This document shows positions 32,975-42,116 of a stretch of DNA of 56,823 bases, piece by piece. Position 1 is the stretch's first letter, and every line of letters starts with the position of its first letter. The notes below the pieces were generated by a model. The model had not been told where the DNA came from and searched no databases. It was given only the letters and a program-made list of their open reading frames with translations. Made by a program: the position numbers and the translations under genes. Source of the stretch: Oppiella nova (taxonomy: Eukaryota > Arthropoda > Arachnida > Sarcoptiformes > Oppiidae). The DNA is taken from contig CAJPVJ010000036.1 of assembly GCA_905397405.1 (NCBI GenBank), positions 1 through 56,823 on the forward strand. Reading direction: 5' to 3'.

Positions 32975-35587
32975 ATGAAACAGAACTTTCAATTAAAGCC
33001 ACTGGTGATTGCGCTAGGGCTATTTGGGGCAATCTTTCCATGCGCTATTTTTGCTGAAGAAACCTCAGAGCAAGCCAAGGATTCTAATGGTGATGTAATT
33101 ACCTTAGCCGATGTTGTAGTGACAGGAGCAAATAAAAAAGCCACCATTCTCCCCAAGCGTAAAGTCACTTCGATTTATGGGACGGATAGTTCTGTATTAG
33201 ATACCCCACGTGTCGTTTCACAAGTATCAGAACAACAGTTTCGTGAAGATGTTATTCGTAGTGCAGATGATTTGGTTAAGTATGCTCCAAGTATCACCAG
33301 AGGAGGTGGGCAAAATGCCAATTTCGCGCCACAGATACGAGGGCAAAACTCCGAAGTTTTTCAAGATAGCCAACGAATATACAGTACCCGACATCCGACC
33401 AACTTAAATGCCTATGAAGCTGCTGATATTGTTGCAGGACCAACGGGGGTAATTTTTGCACCGACGTCAGGTTCAGGGGGATATATTAATTATCTCACCA
33501 AAAAACCGAATTTTAATAAAGCACAAACCACGATTTCGGGATCAGTGGGTTCAATTTATGCAGGGCAAGGTGCTGAGCCTAATTTCTCAGTCAGTATTGA
33601 TCATACTGCACCTATTTCTAAAGAATTGGCATTTCGAGTCAGTGCAACAGCACAACGAACAGATGACTATTATGACAATGTAAAAAATAATTTTAATGCA
33701 TTTTATGGTGCTTTGGCTTGGCGTCCAGATGACAGTCTACGGGTTGACTGGAATATCAGTTATGACGATTATTCAGATTTTAATGTGACGCATGGTTGGA
33801 ACAGAGCGACACAACAATCCGTTGATCAAGGGCTTTACTATAAAGGCAGAGCGACCCCGATTATTCAAAACGGTTCAAACTTTTGGTCTCCAGTCTTTGA
33901 GTCTGGTGCAGCTCACTCTAAAGTGATTGGTTGGCAAACTCGGCAGAAGAATGACAAAAATCAATATATTGCTGTAGGTCCAGTACAGACTTCTCCTTTG
34001 CCAAGCTCCACTGCTGATCAAGCGGGTACAATTCGAGGCTGGGTCTATGATCCATCAATCGCAGGCAATGGCTTAGTCAAATTAGATGATGATGTTTCTG
34101 GTCGGAGCGAAGATAAAAACAGTGCAAAGCGCTTTAGCACACAATTTAAACTGGTCAAAGATATCAATGAAAATTGGTCTGTGGCCAATAGTACGCTATA
34201 TCAAAAGAGTCGTGATTTGGGTGATTCTGTTGGGAGTTTCTTTACCGATTTGGACCATGAATTATTGGATAACCGCTTAGAGTTTTTAGGCGATCATGAC
34301 TTTGAGCTATTGGGTGTCAAAATCAACAATAAAAGCAGTACAGGTGGCGCTTATCGGCATGAGAAATTTACCTCTCTCGCAGCAAACAATAGTTTTAATA
34401 TCAATCCTTATGATTTAACCAATGATCCATCACAGAAAAACCCGGGGGATTTATTGGGGTTGGTCAATCATGGCGGTTCGACTGGAAGCTGGATTGGGCA
34501 GGCTGGTGTTCCACAGTATTCGCAGTATTTTGGCTATTTAAATCTACCTCGAATGTACCCTGTGGGTCATGGCTTATATGCTGAAAAAGGCGGTTTTCCT
34601 CCCAATGGAGGTGGTGCAGTTTATACAGGAACAGGCTTTTGGGACACTTACAGCGTATTTACACAGCAAAATTTTACCTTTAATGATGTTTTTGGGATTA
34701 ATCTGGGAATTAACCACAGTTCTATAAAAGCAAAATTAGAGAATCCACTGGTTTTAGTCCCTACAGATGTCCGCTCAGATTCCAATAAATATAGTTTGCT
34801 CAGCTATCAAGCCAGTACCTTTATTAAACCTACTGAAAAAAGTACCCTATATTTTACTTATGATAAAAGTACAGCTTTGAATACGGGTGTATTTGGTCCA
34901 TTTTTAATTTGGGGCGCTGGAAATCAGCTAAATCCTTTGGCTTTTGACAGCCAAAGTGAATTAAAAGAAGTGGGAGTGAAATACGAGCCGATCACTGATC
35001 AACTTCTGCTAACGCTCAGTGGTTTTGAACAGAAGCGCGATTTATCACCTGATACCAATGGCAATATGGCGCGTTTTGAAATCAAAGGCCTTGAATCATC
35101 ATTACGTTGGCAGCTACAAAAAAATATCGCGATCGGGGCAAACTTAACCTATCTCAATGCTGAATATTCTTCCATTATTCCGGCTGGTTTTTCACCTTTT
35201 GGTTTCCATGCAGACAATGCGACGGTATGGGGCGATAGCAATGCTTTAAACCAACGCAAAGCAGGACGTTATGATGCAGCAGGCATTCCTAAATATTCTG
35301 CAAGTGCTTATGTGGACTATCAGCACCAGTCAGGTTTTGGACTAAACTTATCGGGCTGGTGGACAAGTAACTGGTATACCAATCTAAGTCAGACCGTAAA
35401 GGTACCCAATAATTATAATTTAGATTTGGGACTTTATTATCGTCAACCGCAGTGGACAGTAGGCTTAAATATTCTTAATTTGACCAATGAGCGTAATTTC
35501 GTAAATGGTTTAGCTGGTGCAAATAGCGAGTTTTTACAGCCAATGCGTCCATTGACGGTACAAGGACAATTTAGCTATAAATTCTAA
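32975..35587 (+). CDS. TonB-dependent outer-membrane receptor (siderophore-receptor-like)
   Basis: An 870-residue receptor: signal peptide ending near IFAEE (about residue 29), TonB-box-like DVVVTGANK (about 45-53), plug domain with VSQVSEQQFREDV and a GPTGVIFAPTSGSGGYINYLTKKP-type plug end (about 150-175). A 22-strand-type barrel ends in QFSYKF. The sequence type is that of ferric-siderophore receptors, but the sigma54 promoter and neighbours point to a sulfur-limitation role. ATG 32975 is preferred because the alternative at 32954 falls almost on the predicted transcription start. The ligand is unknown. Confidence 0.9.
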   Translation: MKQNFQLKPLVIALGLFGAIFPCAIFAEETSEQAKDSNGDVITLADVVVTGANKKATILPKRKVTSIYGTDSSVLDTPRVVSQVSEQQFREDVIRSADDLVKYAPSITRGGGQNANFAPQIRGQNSEVFQDSQRIYSTRHPTNLNAYEAADIVAGPTGVIFAPTSGSGGYINYLTKKPNFNKAQTTISGSVGSIYAGQGAEPNFSVSIDHTAPISKELAFRVSATAQRTDDYYDNVKNNFNAFYGALAWRPDDSLRVDWNISYDDYSDFNVTHGWNRATQQSVDQGLYYKGRATPIIQNGSNFWSPVFESGAAHSKVIGWQTRQKNDKNQYIAVGPVQTSPLPSSTADQAGTIRGWVYDPSIAGNGLVKLDDDVSGRSEDKNSAKRFSTQFKLVKDINENWSVANSTLYQKSRDLGDSVGSFFTDLDHELLDNRLEFLGDHDFELLGVKINNKSSTGGAYRHEKFTSLAANNSFNINPYDLTNDPSQKNPGDLLGLVNHGGSTGSWIGQAGVPQYSQYFGYLNLPRMYPVGHGLYAEKGGFPPNGGGAVYTGTGFWDTYSVFTQQNFTFNDVFGINLGINHSSIKAKLENPLVLVPTDVRSDSNKYSLLSYQASTFIKPTEKSTLYFTYDKSTALNTGVFGPFLIWGAGNQLNPLAFDSQSELKEVGVKYEPITDQLLLTLSGFEQKRDLSPDTNGNMARFEIKGLESSLRWQLQKNIAIGANLTYLNAEYSSIIPAGFSPFGFHADNATVWGDSNALNQRKAGRYDAAGIPKYSASAYVDYQHQSGFGLNLSGWWTSNWYTNLSQTVKVPNNYNLDLGLYYRQPQWTVGLNILNLTNERNFVNGLAGANSEFLQPMRPLTVQGQFSYKF

Positions 35588-35617
35588 ATTAAACAGATTT
35601 TTATTTTTGATTGCATT

Positions 35618-35643
35618 AGCCATACTTTTGTATGGCTTTTTTA
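35618..35643 (+). terminator. Intrinsic terminator
   Basis: AGCCATAC (35618-35625), loop TTTT, GTATGGCT (35630-35637), then a T-run. Confidence 0.9.
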
Positions 35644-35689
35644 TAAATTTATTCTTAGTAGATATCATTAAAAATAAAAAACAGCAAAA

Positions 35690-35705
35690 TGTTGAAATAA
35701 CAACA
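35690..35705. promoter_or_regulatory. Candidate activator dyad TGTTG-N6-CAACA
   Basis: TGTTG-AAATAA-CAACA, a perfect dyad with 6-bp spacer, 95 bp upstream of the sigma54 promoter at 35800. Confidence 0.62.
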
Positions 35706-35799
35706 ATACGACAATCAGAAATGTCTATCTATCAGCAAAAATAAATATTTTTTTTATGATTTTTTATATAACACTTTGAAAATATTTAAATAAATAGAA

Positions 35800-35815
35800 T
35801 GGCACAAAAGTTGCC
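35800..35815 (+). promoter_or_regulatory. Sigma54 promoter of the receptor-monooxygenase operon
   Basis: TGGCACAAAAGTTGCC is a strong -24/-12 match (TGGCAC and TTGC). It is 36 bp before the ATG at 35851. Confidence 0.8.
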
Positions 35816-35850
35816 AATAACAAGAATAGATTTATTTAAATGGAGTCACC

Positions 35851-38178
35851 ATGTTTAAGGTTACAAAAATTAGGCAGAGTATTTTAACTGCTATGTGGGG
35901 CGTAACGGCGAGTGTTTCAACACTGGCTATTGCAAATGAAGAGATCGAGACTACACCAGCACAACAGGCACAGGTTGAAAAAGCCAAAGATGTCAAAAAA
36001 TTAAGTGATGTGATCGTCACTGCACAATATCGGGCGCAAAATATTCAAAAAGTTCCAACTGCAATTACTGCTGTTTCGGGTAAGGACTTGGCTGCGAAAG
36101 GTTCTACTTTTATTGGGGATGTTTTAACCTATACACCAAATGCTGCAGCTGAAAACCCAGATGGGGATAGTCGTCCACGTTGGTATATTCGTGGTCTAGG
36201 TACGGGAGATGTGGCTGCATCGACAGTATTTCCTGTTGGCGTTTATGCAGATGGGGTTTATTTAAATGCGCCAGTTGCAGGTGCAGGTGACTTGTTTGAT
36301 TTAGAGCGTATAGAAGTTTTACGTGGTCCACAAGGTACGCTCTATGGGAAAAACACCACCGCGGGTGCAGTCAATTATATTTCTAAAAAGCCTAATTTTT
36401 CAGATAAACCCAATGGATATGCAACCATTGGTTTAGGGGATCATAACCTACGAACATTTGAAGGCGCAGCAAACGGTAAAATTTCAGAAAATGTTGCGGT
36501 TCGTGGGGCTTTTTACTCTGAAGATCGTGACGGATATGCAAAGAATATTGCCAATGGTGAAGATTATGGCAACGTGGATAAAAAATCTTTTCGCTTCCAA
36601 GTGCTAGGGAAAATCAATGATGAATGGGATGCCTTGGTCAATCTACACAGCCAAACTTATAATGGTTTAGGCAGTAATGGTTCCTTAAGCGTGGGTAAAT
36701 ACTGGGGTATTTATGAAAGACCTAAAGGACGAGACACCAATTTAGATTTAGATGAAAACAATAAGATTCAGCATGATGGCGCGTCATTAACCTTAACTGG
36801 AGATTTGGGGGGCGGATATAGCTTTACTTCGATCACTGCTTTTGATAAGACCACACAAAAGTCGATTTCAGATGGTGATTACACCCCTTATGATGTCGCA
36901 CGAAGCTATAGTGATAATGAATGGCGTCAATATAGCCAAGAGTTCCGCATCGCTTCTGATGCTGAAAAACGCTTAAGCTGGATTGCAGGATTTCATTATT
37001 TCAATGAGGATTTAGATTCCACTGGAGTCAGTGCACGTGTCAATAAAACATTGCCAAATGGCGCTGCTTCTCAAACTGCGTCTACGCCAGCATTTAGAGA
37101 TATAACCTATAACCAAGCCACTCAAAGCTTTGCACTTTTTGGTAACAGTACCTATAAATTTACAGATAAATTTAAAGTGACAGGTGGTTTACGTTGGACC
37201 AGTGAAGAAAAAGATATTGATCTCAATCTGACTCAGATCACAACGGGAGACTATACAAAAGGCAGTTGGTGGAAAAAAGATGGCTATAGCAATGCAGTTT
37301 ATAACCCAACTCCAAATGCAAATGGGTCAACAAGTCGCAATAAAACTTGGAATGAGTTGACCTATGACATCACCCCAGAATATGAAATTAATCCTAATTT
37401 AAATACTTATTTTAGATTCGCACGCGGTTTCCGCTCAGGTGGATTTAACACTGGTTTATCCAGCAGTTTAACCCAACTTGCCGACGTGAATCCTGAATAC
37501 TTAAATAGTTATGAACTTGGTTTAAAGTCTACGTTATTGGACGGAGATTTAATCGCAAATGCCAATATTTTTTATTATGACTATAAAGATATTCAAACCA
37601 ATTTACTGGTTGCAACAGAGGGACAAGGTGGTGGGGTGACCTCGGTTCTCGCCAATGGACCAAAAGCTGAAGTTAAAGGTGCTGAATTAGAATTAGATTA
37701 TTCAGTGACTGAAAATCTACGTTTACGTTTTGCTGGTGCTTATCTTGACAGCGAATATACCGATTTCGTCGATAAAAACCCGGTAACCAATGTAGTTAAT
37801 GCAGATAATACAGGCAACAGTCTAGTCCGTTCGCCAAAATACACTGTCGGTCTGGGTGGAGAATATACCTTTAATCTCAATGATGGTGCTCGTGTTGTTG
37901 TAGGTACAGATGCCAGCTACAGTGACCGTGAGTTTTTCCTCGTAAACCGTCAAGACTATTCGGTAGATCCAATCTTAAGCCAAAAAGCATATACCTTATG
38001 GAATGCCAATGTTGGCTACCATAGCGCAAATAACAAATACCAAGTCAATGCTTACGTTAAAAACCTATTGAATGAAGAATATCAAGTACATGGCCGTCCA
38101 AATGGTCCCGCTGGACAATATGTTTTAACTTATGGAAACCCACGTCAAGTTGGTGTTTCTCTTACTGCTAAATTCTAA
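35851..38178 (+). CDS. TonB-dependent outer-membrane receptor
   Basis: A 775-residue receptor with a signal peptide (cleavage near SVSTLAIA, residue about 28) and TonB box DVIVTAQYR (about 52-60). The plug has PRWYIRGLGTGDV and a classic plug end LERIEVLRGPQGTLYGKNTTAGAVNYISKKP-type region (about 150-180); a barrel ends in SLTAKF. GGAG precedes the ATG. It is co-transcribed with an SsuD-like monooxygenase 18 bp downstream. That coupling suggests the receptor imports the monooxygenase substrate, presumably a bulky sulfonate or similar compound. Confidence 0.93.
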   Translation: MFKVTKIRQSILTAMWGVTASVSTLAIANEEIETTPAQQAQVEKAKDVKKLSDVIVTAQYRAQNIQKVPTAITAVSGKDLAAKGSTFIGDVLTYTPNAAAENPDGDSRPRWYIRGLGTGDVAASTVFPVGVYADGVYLNAPVAGAGDLFDLERIEVLRGPQGTLYGKNTTAGAVNYISKKPNFSDKPNGYATIGLGDHNLRTFEGAANGKISENVAVRGAFYSEDRDGYAKNIANGEDYGNVDKKSFRFQVLGKINDEWDALVNLHSQTYNGLGSNGSLSVGKYWGIYERPKGRDTNLDLDENNKIQHDGASLTLTGDLGGGYSFTSITAFDKTTQKSISDGDYTPYDVARSYSDNEWRQYSQEFRIASDAEKRLSWIAGFHYFNEDLDSTGVSARVNKTLPNGAASQTASTPAFRDITYNQATQSFALFGNSTYKFTDKFKVTGGLRWTSEEKDIDLNLTQITTGDYTKGSWWKKDGYSNAVYNPTPNANGSTSRNKTWNELTYDITPEYEINPNLNTYFRFARGFRSGGFNTGLSSSLTQLADVNPEYLNSYELGLKSTLLDGDLIANANIFYYDYKDIQTNLLVATEGQGGGVTSVLANGPKAEVKGAELELDYSVTENLRLRFAGAYLDSEYTDFVDKNPVTNVVNADNTGNSLVRSPKYTVGLGGEYTFNLNDGARVVVGTDASYSDREFFLVNRQDYSVDPILSQKAYTLWNANVGYHSANNKYQVNAYVKNLLNEEYQVHGRPNGPAGQYVLTYGNPRQVGVSLTAKF

Positions 38179-38195
38179 GTTATACGGAGAACATC

Positions 38196-39389
38196 ATGGG
38201 AATTGAATTTTTTACCCGTCTACCACTGCATGGTGAAGCAGAGTACTTAGCAGGTGATCCACGCAATCGTGGTGATTGGTCACGTGTCGCAGGTGTAGAC
38301 AATACTGGTGCAACATCGAATTACCAAGTTGGTGATGACTTTACCTATATCGACTATCTTAGCCAAGTGGCTCGTGCGGCTGAAATCAATGGTTTTGCAG
38401 GTGCGCTGATGGTGAATGCACCTACAGGTGAAGAACCGTGGACAGTGTGTTCCTTATTGGCAAGAGAAACCAAGCGTTTAAACTTTGTGACTGCATTCCA
38501 GCCTTATCATTTTAGTCCTTATAATGCAGTACAAAGTGCAGCAACGTATCAGCGTGCCACAGGGAATCGGTTGGTTTGGAATATTATCAACGGCGGCTCT
38601 GAGGTTATTCAGCGCCAAGTTGGGGATGTTACTCCGCATGATGACCGTTATATCCGTGCGACTGAATTTTTAGATGTGGTGAAAGGCTATTGGTATAATG
38701 AATCATTCCATTACCAGGGCAAATATTATTCTGCTGAAGGTGGTGGTTTAAAATATCCCCTCAATAAAGCTGAACTACCGATCATTTGTACGGCAGGATC
38801 GTCTGAGGCTGCCCGTGAGTTTGGTGCGAAGCATGCTGATTATTATTTAATGCGTGCTGAAAAACCCAGTGAAATTGCTGAATTGATTGCAGATGTGCGC
38901 AAACGTGCTGCGAGATATGGGCGGGATAATATTAAATTCGGCTTATCCATTGATACGATTGCACGCCGTAGTGAACAAGAAGCGTTGGCAGAGGCACAAC
39001 GTTATTTGGATGAAGCTGCTGAAAAACAACGCTTACATGCGTCTGCTGCACATGCAGGTTTGAGATCGGCACGTGTATTGAGTTTTGAAAAAGAATATAG
39101 TGAAAAAGCAGGCAGTAAAAACGTCGATGATTTCTTTATTCATCCCAATGTTTGGTCAGGCTTTGGCTATATTGGTATTCCACCAGGTGTTGCTTTAGTG
39201 GGAAGTTATTCGCAGATTATCGAGCGGATTCAAGAATATAACAGTATTGGGATTGATCTGTTTTTCTTGGCGGGCTATCCACATTTAGAAGAAGCTTATC
39301 GCCTTGGCGAACATGTTTTACCTTATTTCAAAAAACAGCGTCAGGCATTACAGCGTATTTCTGAAGAGGCAAAATATCGTATCGCCTAA
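38196..39389 (+). CDS. SsuD-type flavin monooxygenase (luciferase-like family)
   Basis: A 397-residue SsuD-like monooxygenase. It opens with MGIEFFTRLPLHGEAEY, then AAEINGFAGALMVNA (about residues 66-80), ATGNRLVWNIINGGSE (about 125-140), HDDRYIRATEFLDVVKGYW, AGSSEAAREFGAKHADYYL and LVGSYSQIIERIQEYNSIG. It should use FMNH2 and O2 to release sulfite from an organosulfonate-type substrate. ACGGAG precedes the ATG. It is the second gene of the unit starting with the 35851 receptor and is followed by a strong terminator that closes the sulfur locus. Confidence 0.9.
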   Translation: MGIEFFTRLPLHGEAEYLAGDPRNRGDWSRVAGVDNTGATSNYQVGDDFTYIDYLSQVARAAEINGFAGALMVNAPTGEEPWTVCSLLARETKRLNFVTAFQPYHFSPYNAVQSAATYQRATGNRLVWNIINGGSEVIQRQVGDVTPHDDRYIRATEFLDVVKGYWYNESFHYQGKYYSAEGGGLKYPLNKAELPIICTAGSSEAAREFGAKHADYYLMRAEKPSEIAELIADVRKRAARYGRDNIKFGLSIDTIARRSEQEALAEAQRYLDEAAEKQRLHASAAHAGLRSARVLSFEKEYSEKAGSKNVDDFFIHPNVWSGFGYIGIPPGVALVGSYSQIIERIQEYNSIGIDLFFLAGYPHLEEAYRLGEHVLPYFKKQRQALQRISEEAKYRIA

Positions 39390-39407
39390 CTTCCATTGCA
39401 ACAGGTT

Positions 39408-39445
39408 AAAGCCAAGATTTTTAAACCAGTCTTGGCTTTTTATAT
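39408..39445 (+). terminator. Intrinsic terminator ending the sulfur locus
   Basis: AAAGCCAAGA (39408-39417) and TCTTGGCTTT (39430-39439), 12-nt loop, T-rich tail. The rest of the gap to 39789 holds only the MerR-type promoter at 39654. Confidence 0.88.
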
Positions 39446-39653
39446 CCATTTTTATCTTAATAAAAATACTGTGGACTGTAATTGAAGCTTTGAACAGAAA
39501 ACCTGTAATGGTTTAAATCATGTAACGACATAAAGCCTCAACAATCCTATATAAAAAAATAAAGCTGTTTTCTTTCAATAATAAATCCTGATATTTGTGT
39601 ATTTTTATTTTTTATAGATTTACATTTCTGCTATCAGAAAATCACCAAAAGCA

Positions 39654-39684
39654 TTGACCTTAAAGTTAACTTTAACCTTAGTAT
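39654..39684 (+). promoter_or_regulatory. MerR-type promoter with palindromic operator
   Basis: TTGACC (39654-39659) and TAGTAT (39679-39684) are 19 bp apart, the long spacer typical of MerR-activated promoters. The spacer holds a perfect 16-bp palindrome TTAAAGTTAACTTTAA (39660-39675). Related sites lie at 40773 and 42749, beside the merR-like gene. Confidence 0.75.
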
Positions 39685-39789
39685 AGAATGACGGTCCATA
39701 CGAATCGTATCAAACATTGTAATTTACTGACATGAATGAGAACAGCAATAAGTTATTCAAAGTGTAAATCATACACAGGAGAAATTAAC

Positions 39790-40620
39790 ATGGCATATGT
39801 TACGACAAAAGATGGTGTTGATATTTTTTATAAAGATTGGGGACCGAAAGATGCCCCAGTATTATTTTTTCATCATGGATGGCCATTAAGCTCGGATGAC
39901 TGGGATTCTCAGTTATTGTTCTTTTTAAATGAAGGTTTTCGTGTGGTTGCACATGATCGTCGCGGACATGGACGTTCAAGTCAGGTCTGGGATGGTCATG
40001 ATATGGACCACTATGCCGATGATGTTGCAGAAGTGGTCAAACACTTGGGCATTAAAAACGCAGTACATATTGGTCACTCCACTGGTGGTGGTGAGGTTGT
40101 TCACTACATTGCACGTCATGGCGAGGAAAATGTATCCAAGGCCGTATTGGTCAGTGCTGTACCTCCAATTATGCTGAAAACGGAAAAAAATCCGCAAGGT
40201 TTAGCCAAAGAAGTCTTTGATGACTTACAGAATCAGCTTTTTAAAAATCGTGCTCAATTTTATCATGATCTACCTGCGGGACCGTTTTATGGTTTTAACC
40301 GACCAGATGCTCAGCCTTCAGAACCCGTGGTATTGAATTGGTGGCGACAGGGCATGATGGGTGGAGCAAAAGCGCATTATGATGGAATTGTTGCATTTTC
40401 ACAGACTGACTTTACCGAAGATTTGAAAAAAATCTCAGTGCCTGTTTTAGTCATGCATGGGGATGATGATCAAATTGTACCTTATGAAAACTCAGGGGTA
40501 CTTTCTGCCAAACTGGTTCAAAATGGCCGATTAAAAACCTATAAAGGTTATTCACACGGTATGTTAACCGTCAATGCCGATGTGATTAATCCAGATTTAT
40601 TGGCCTTTATTCGCGAGTGA
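39790..40620 (+). CDS. Alpha/beta hydrolase, non-haem chloroperoxidase/esterase type
   Basis: A 276-residue cytoplasmic alpha/beta hydrolase. It begins MAYVTTKDGVDIFYKDWG, with the oxyanion motif FFHHGWPLSSDDW, VVAHDRRGHGRSS, nucleophile elbow GHSTGGGE (Ser near residue 98), acid region MHGDDDQIVP and catalytic His in KGYSHGM. This is the pattern of cofactor-free haloperoxidases (perhydrolases), which are primarily esterases. ATG 39790 follows AGGAG; the in-frame ATG at 39736 lacks a ribosome site. The MerR-type promoter suggests induction by an electrophile, oxidant or aromatic compound; the true substrate is unknown. Confidence 0.9.
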   Translation: MAYVTTKDGVDIFYKDWGPKDAPVLFFHHGWPLSSDDWDSQLLFFLNEGFRVVAHDRRGHGRSSQVWDGHDMDHYADDVAEVVKHLGIKNAVHIGHSTGGGEVVHYIARHGEENVSKAVLVSAVPPIMLKTEKNPQGLAKEVFDDLQNQLFKNRAQFYHDLPAGPFYGFNRPDAQPSEPVVLNWWRQGMMGGAKAHYDGIVAFSQTDFTEDLKKISVPVLVMHGDDDQIVPYENSGVLSAKLVQNGRLKTYKGYSHGMLTVNADVINPDLLAFIRE

Positions 40621-40655
40621 ATAGTTGTCGTTTGATTTAAAAACAGAATATCAAT

Positions 40656-40679
40656 AGAGGCCTTGCGGCCTCTTTTTTT
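40656..40679 (+). terminator. Intrinsic terminator
   Basis: AGAGGCC (40656-40662), loop TTGC, GGCCTCT (40667-40673), then seven Ts. Confidence 0.93.
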
Positions 40680-40772
40680 ATTAAAGTATCAGATCGTTAT
40701 TATCTTATTATGATGTAAGTCTTTGAATAAAATTAGTTCTTAAAATAATAAAAATTAAATGCGAAAAAAGGA

Positions 40773-40803
40773 TTGACATTAAAGTGAACTTTAATCTTAA
40801 AGT
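40773..40803 (+). promoter_or_regulatory. MerR-type promoter of the OYE-like gene
   Basis: TTGACA (40773-40778) and TAAAGT (40798-40803) are separated by 19 bp. The spacer contains TTAAAGTGAACTTTAA, a one-mismatch version of the palindrome at 39660. The ATG is at 40831. Confidence 0.72.
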
Positions 40804-40830
40804 AAGTCCATACTCCATGAGGCTATAAAA

Positions 40831-42069
40831 ATGAACGTCTTTGAAAAATTAGTTTTACCCAATGGTACTCAGATTCCAAATCGTATTGCAAAAGCTGCGA
40901 TGGAAGAGAATATGGCAGATCTCAATCATGCACCATCAGAAGAGCTCATGCGTTTGTATCAGGCATGGGCAGATGGTGGTGTTGGTTTAATCATTACAGG
41001 TAATGTGATGGTGGATCGTCGTGCGATGACAGGACCGGGTGGTGTGGTCTTGGAAGATGAACAGCATTTAGCGCACTTCAAACGTTGGGCGAAAATCGCA
41101 CGTTCTCAAGGCGCGCAAGCATGGTTGCAGATCAACCATCCGGGCCGCCAAATGCAGTCAAATTTAGGTCAGCCAACGTGGGCACCCTCTGCTGTGGCTT
41201 TAGATTTAGGTAAAATGTCAGATCGTTTTAATACTCCAATTGAAATGACTCAAGCCATGATTGACGAAGTGATTCAACGTTTTGCCAATACCGCACGTTT
41301 AGGTGAAAAGGCGGGATTTACTGGTGTAGAAATTCATGCAGCTCATGGCTATCTACTCAGTCAGTTCCTTTCGCCTTTAAGCAACCAACGTCAAGATCAA
41401 TGGGGCGGCTCATTGGAAAACCGTGCGCGTATTTTGATTGAGATTGTCAAAGCAGTACGTGCAGTGGTGTCATCAACATTTACAGTTGCTGTTAAACTGA
41501 ATTCTGCCGATTTCCAACGTGGTGGTTTTAGTGCTGAGGATGCGCAGCAAGTAGTTAAAATGTTAAATGATTTGTCGGTTGATTTGGTTGAGTTGTCAGG
41601 GGGGAGTTATGAAGCACCTGCTATGCAAGGCCAAGCCAGAGATGGACGGACTTTGGCGCGTGAAGCTTATTTCTTAGAATTTGCTCAAGAAATTGGCAAG
41701 GTTGCCCATATGCCGATTATGGTGACTGGTGGTATTCGTCGCAAACCCATTGCAGAACAAGTCATTGACAGTGGGATCGATATGGTGGGGATTGCAACAG
41801 CCTTAGCAATCGACCCTAACTTACCCAATGCATGGAAACAAGGTCAGAATATCGCACCTGAATTGAAACCGATTCACTGGGAAAATAAAACCTTAGCTTC
41901 ACTTGCCAATATGGCAACAGTCAAATTCCAGTTACAGAAACTTAGTCATGGGAAAAAATCGAATCCTAAGGTTTCACCTTTATGGGCATTGATATTACAG
42001 CAGACAGAAACGACATGCCGCACACGTCAGTATAAAAAACGTATGCGTCAGTATTCACATTCAGCTTAA
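40831..42069 (+). CDS. NADH:flavin oxidoreductase, Old Yellow Enzyme family
   Basis: A 412-residue TIM-barrel flavoprotein of the OYE/2,4-dienoyl-CoA-reductase-like family. Marks: PNRIAKAAMEENMAD (FMN-binding N-terminus), WLQINHPGRQ, the active-site signature GVEIHAAHGYLLSQFLSPLSNQR-type region (about residues 170-192), WGGSLENRARI and late FMN-phosphate loop VTGGIRRKPIAEQ. These enzymes reduce activated alkenes or nitro compounds with NAD(P)H. GAGG precedes the ATG. It shares a MerR-type promoter with the hydrolase gene upstream, which suggests a detoxification pair. Confidence 0.92.
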   Translation: MNVFEKLVLPNGTQIPNRIAKAAMEENMADLNHAPSEELMRLYQAWADGGVGLIITGNVMVDRRAMTGPGGVVLEDEQHLAHFKRWAKIARSQGAQAWLQINHPGRQMQSNLGQPTWAPSAVALDLGKMSDRFNTPIEMTQAMIDEVIQRFANTARLGEKAGFTGVEIHAAHGYLLSQFLSPLSNQRQDQWGGSLENRARILIEIVKAVRAVVSSTFTVAVKLNSADFQRGGFSAEDAQQVVKMLNDLSVDLVELSGGSYEAPAMQGQARDGRTLAREAYFLEFAQEIGKVAHMPIMVTGGIRRKPIAEQVIDSGIDMVGIATALAIDPNLPNAWKQGQNIAPELKPIHWENKTLASLANMATVKFQLQKLSHGKKSNPKVSPLWALILQQTETTCRTRQYKKRMRQYSHSA

Positions 42070-42116
42070 GTACAGTGCTTTGTTCAGATGTCGGATTAGA
42101 TCTGACAGACTGTACT
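42069..42116 (+). terminator. Compound hairpin after the OYE gene
   Basis: AGTACAGT (42069-42076) pairs with ACTGTACT (42109-42116), and inside it TCAGAT (42084-42089) pairs with ATCTGA (42100-42105). There is no clear U-tract, so the terminator role is tentative. A second hairpin, TGAGCTTAAA/TTTAAGCTCA, lies at 42259-42284 before the convergent merR-like gene. Confidence 0.45.
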
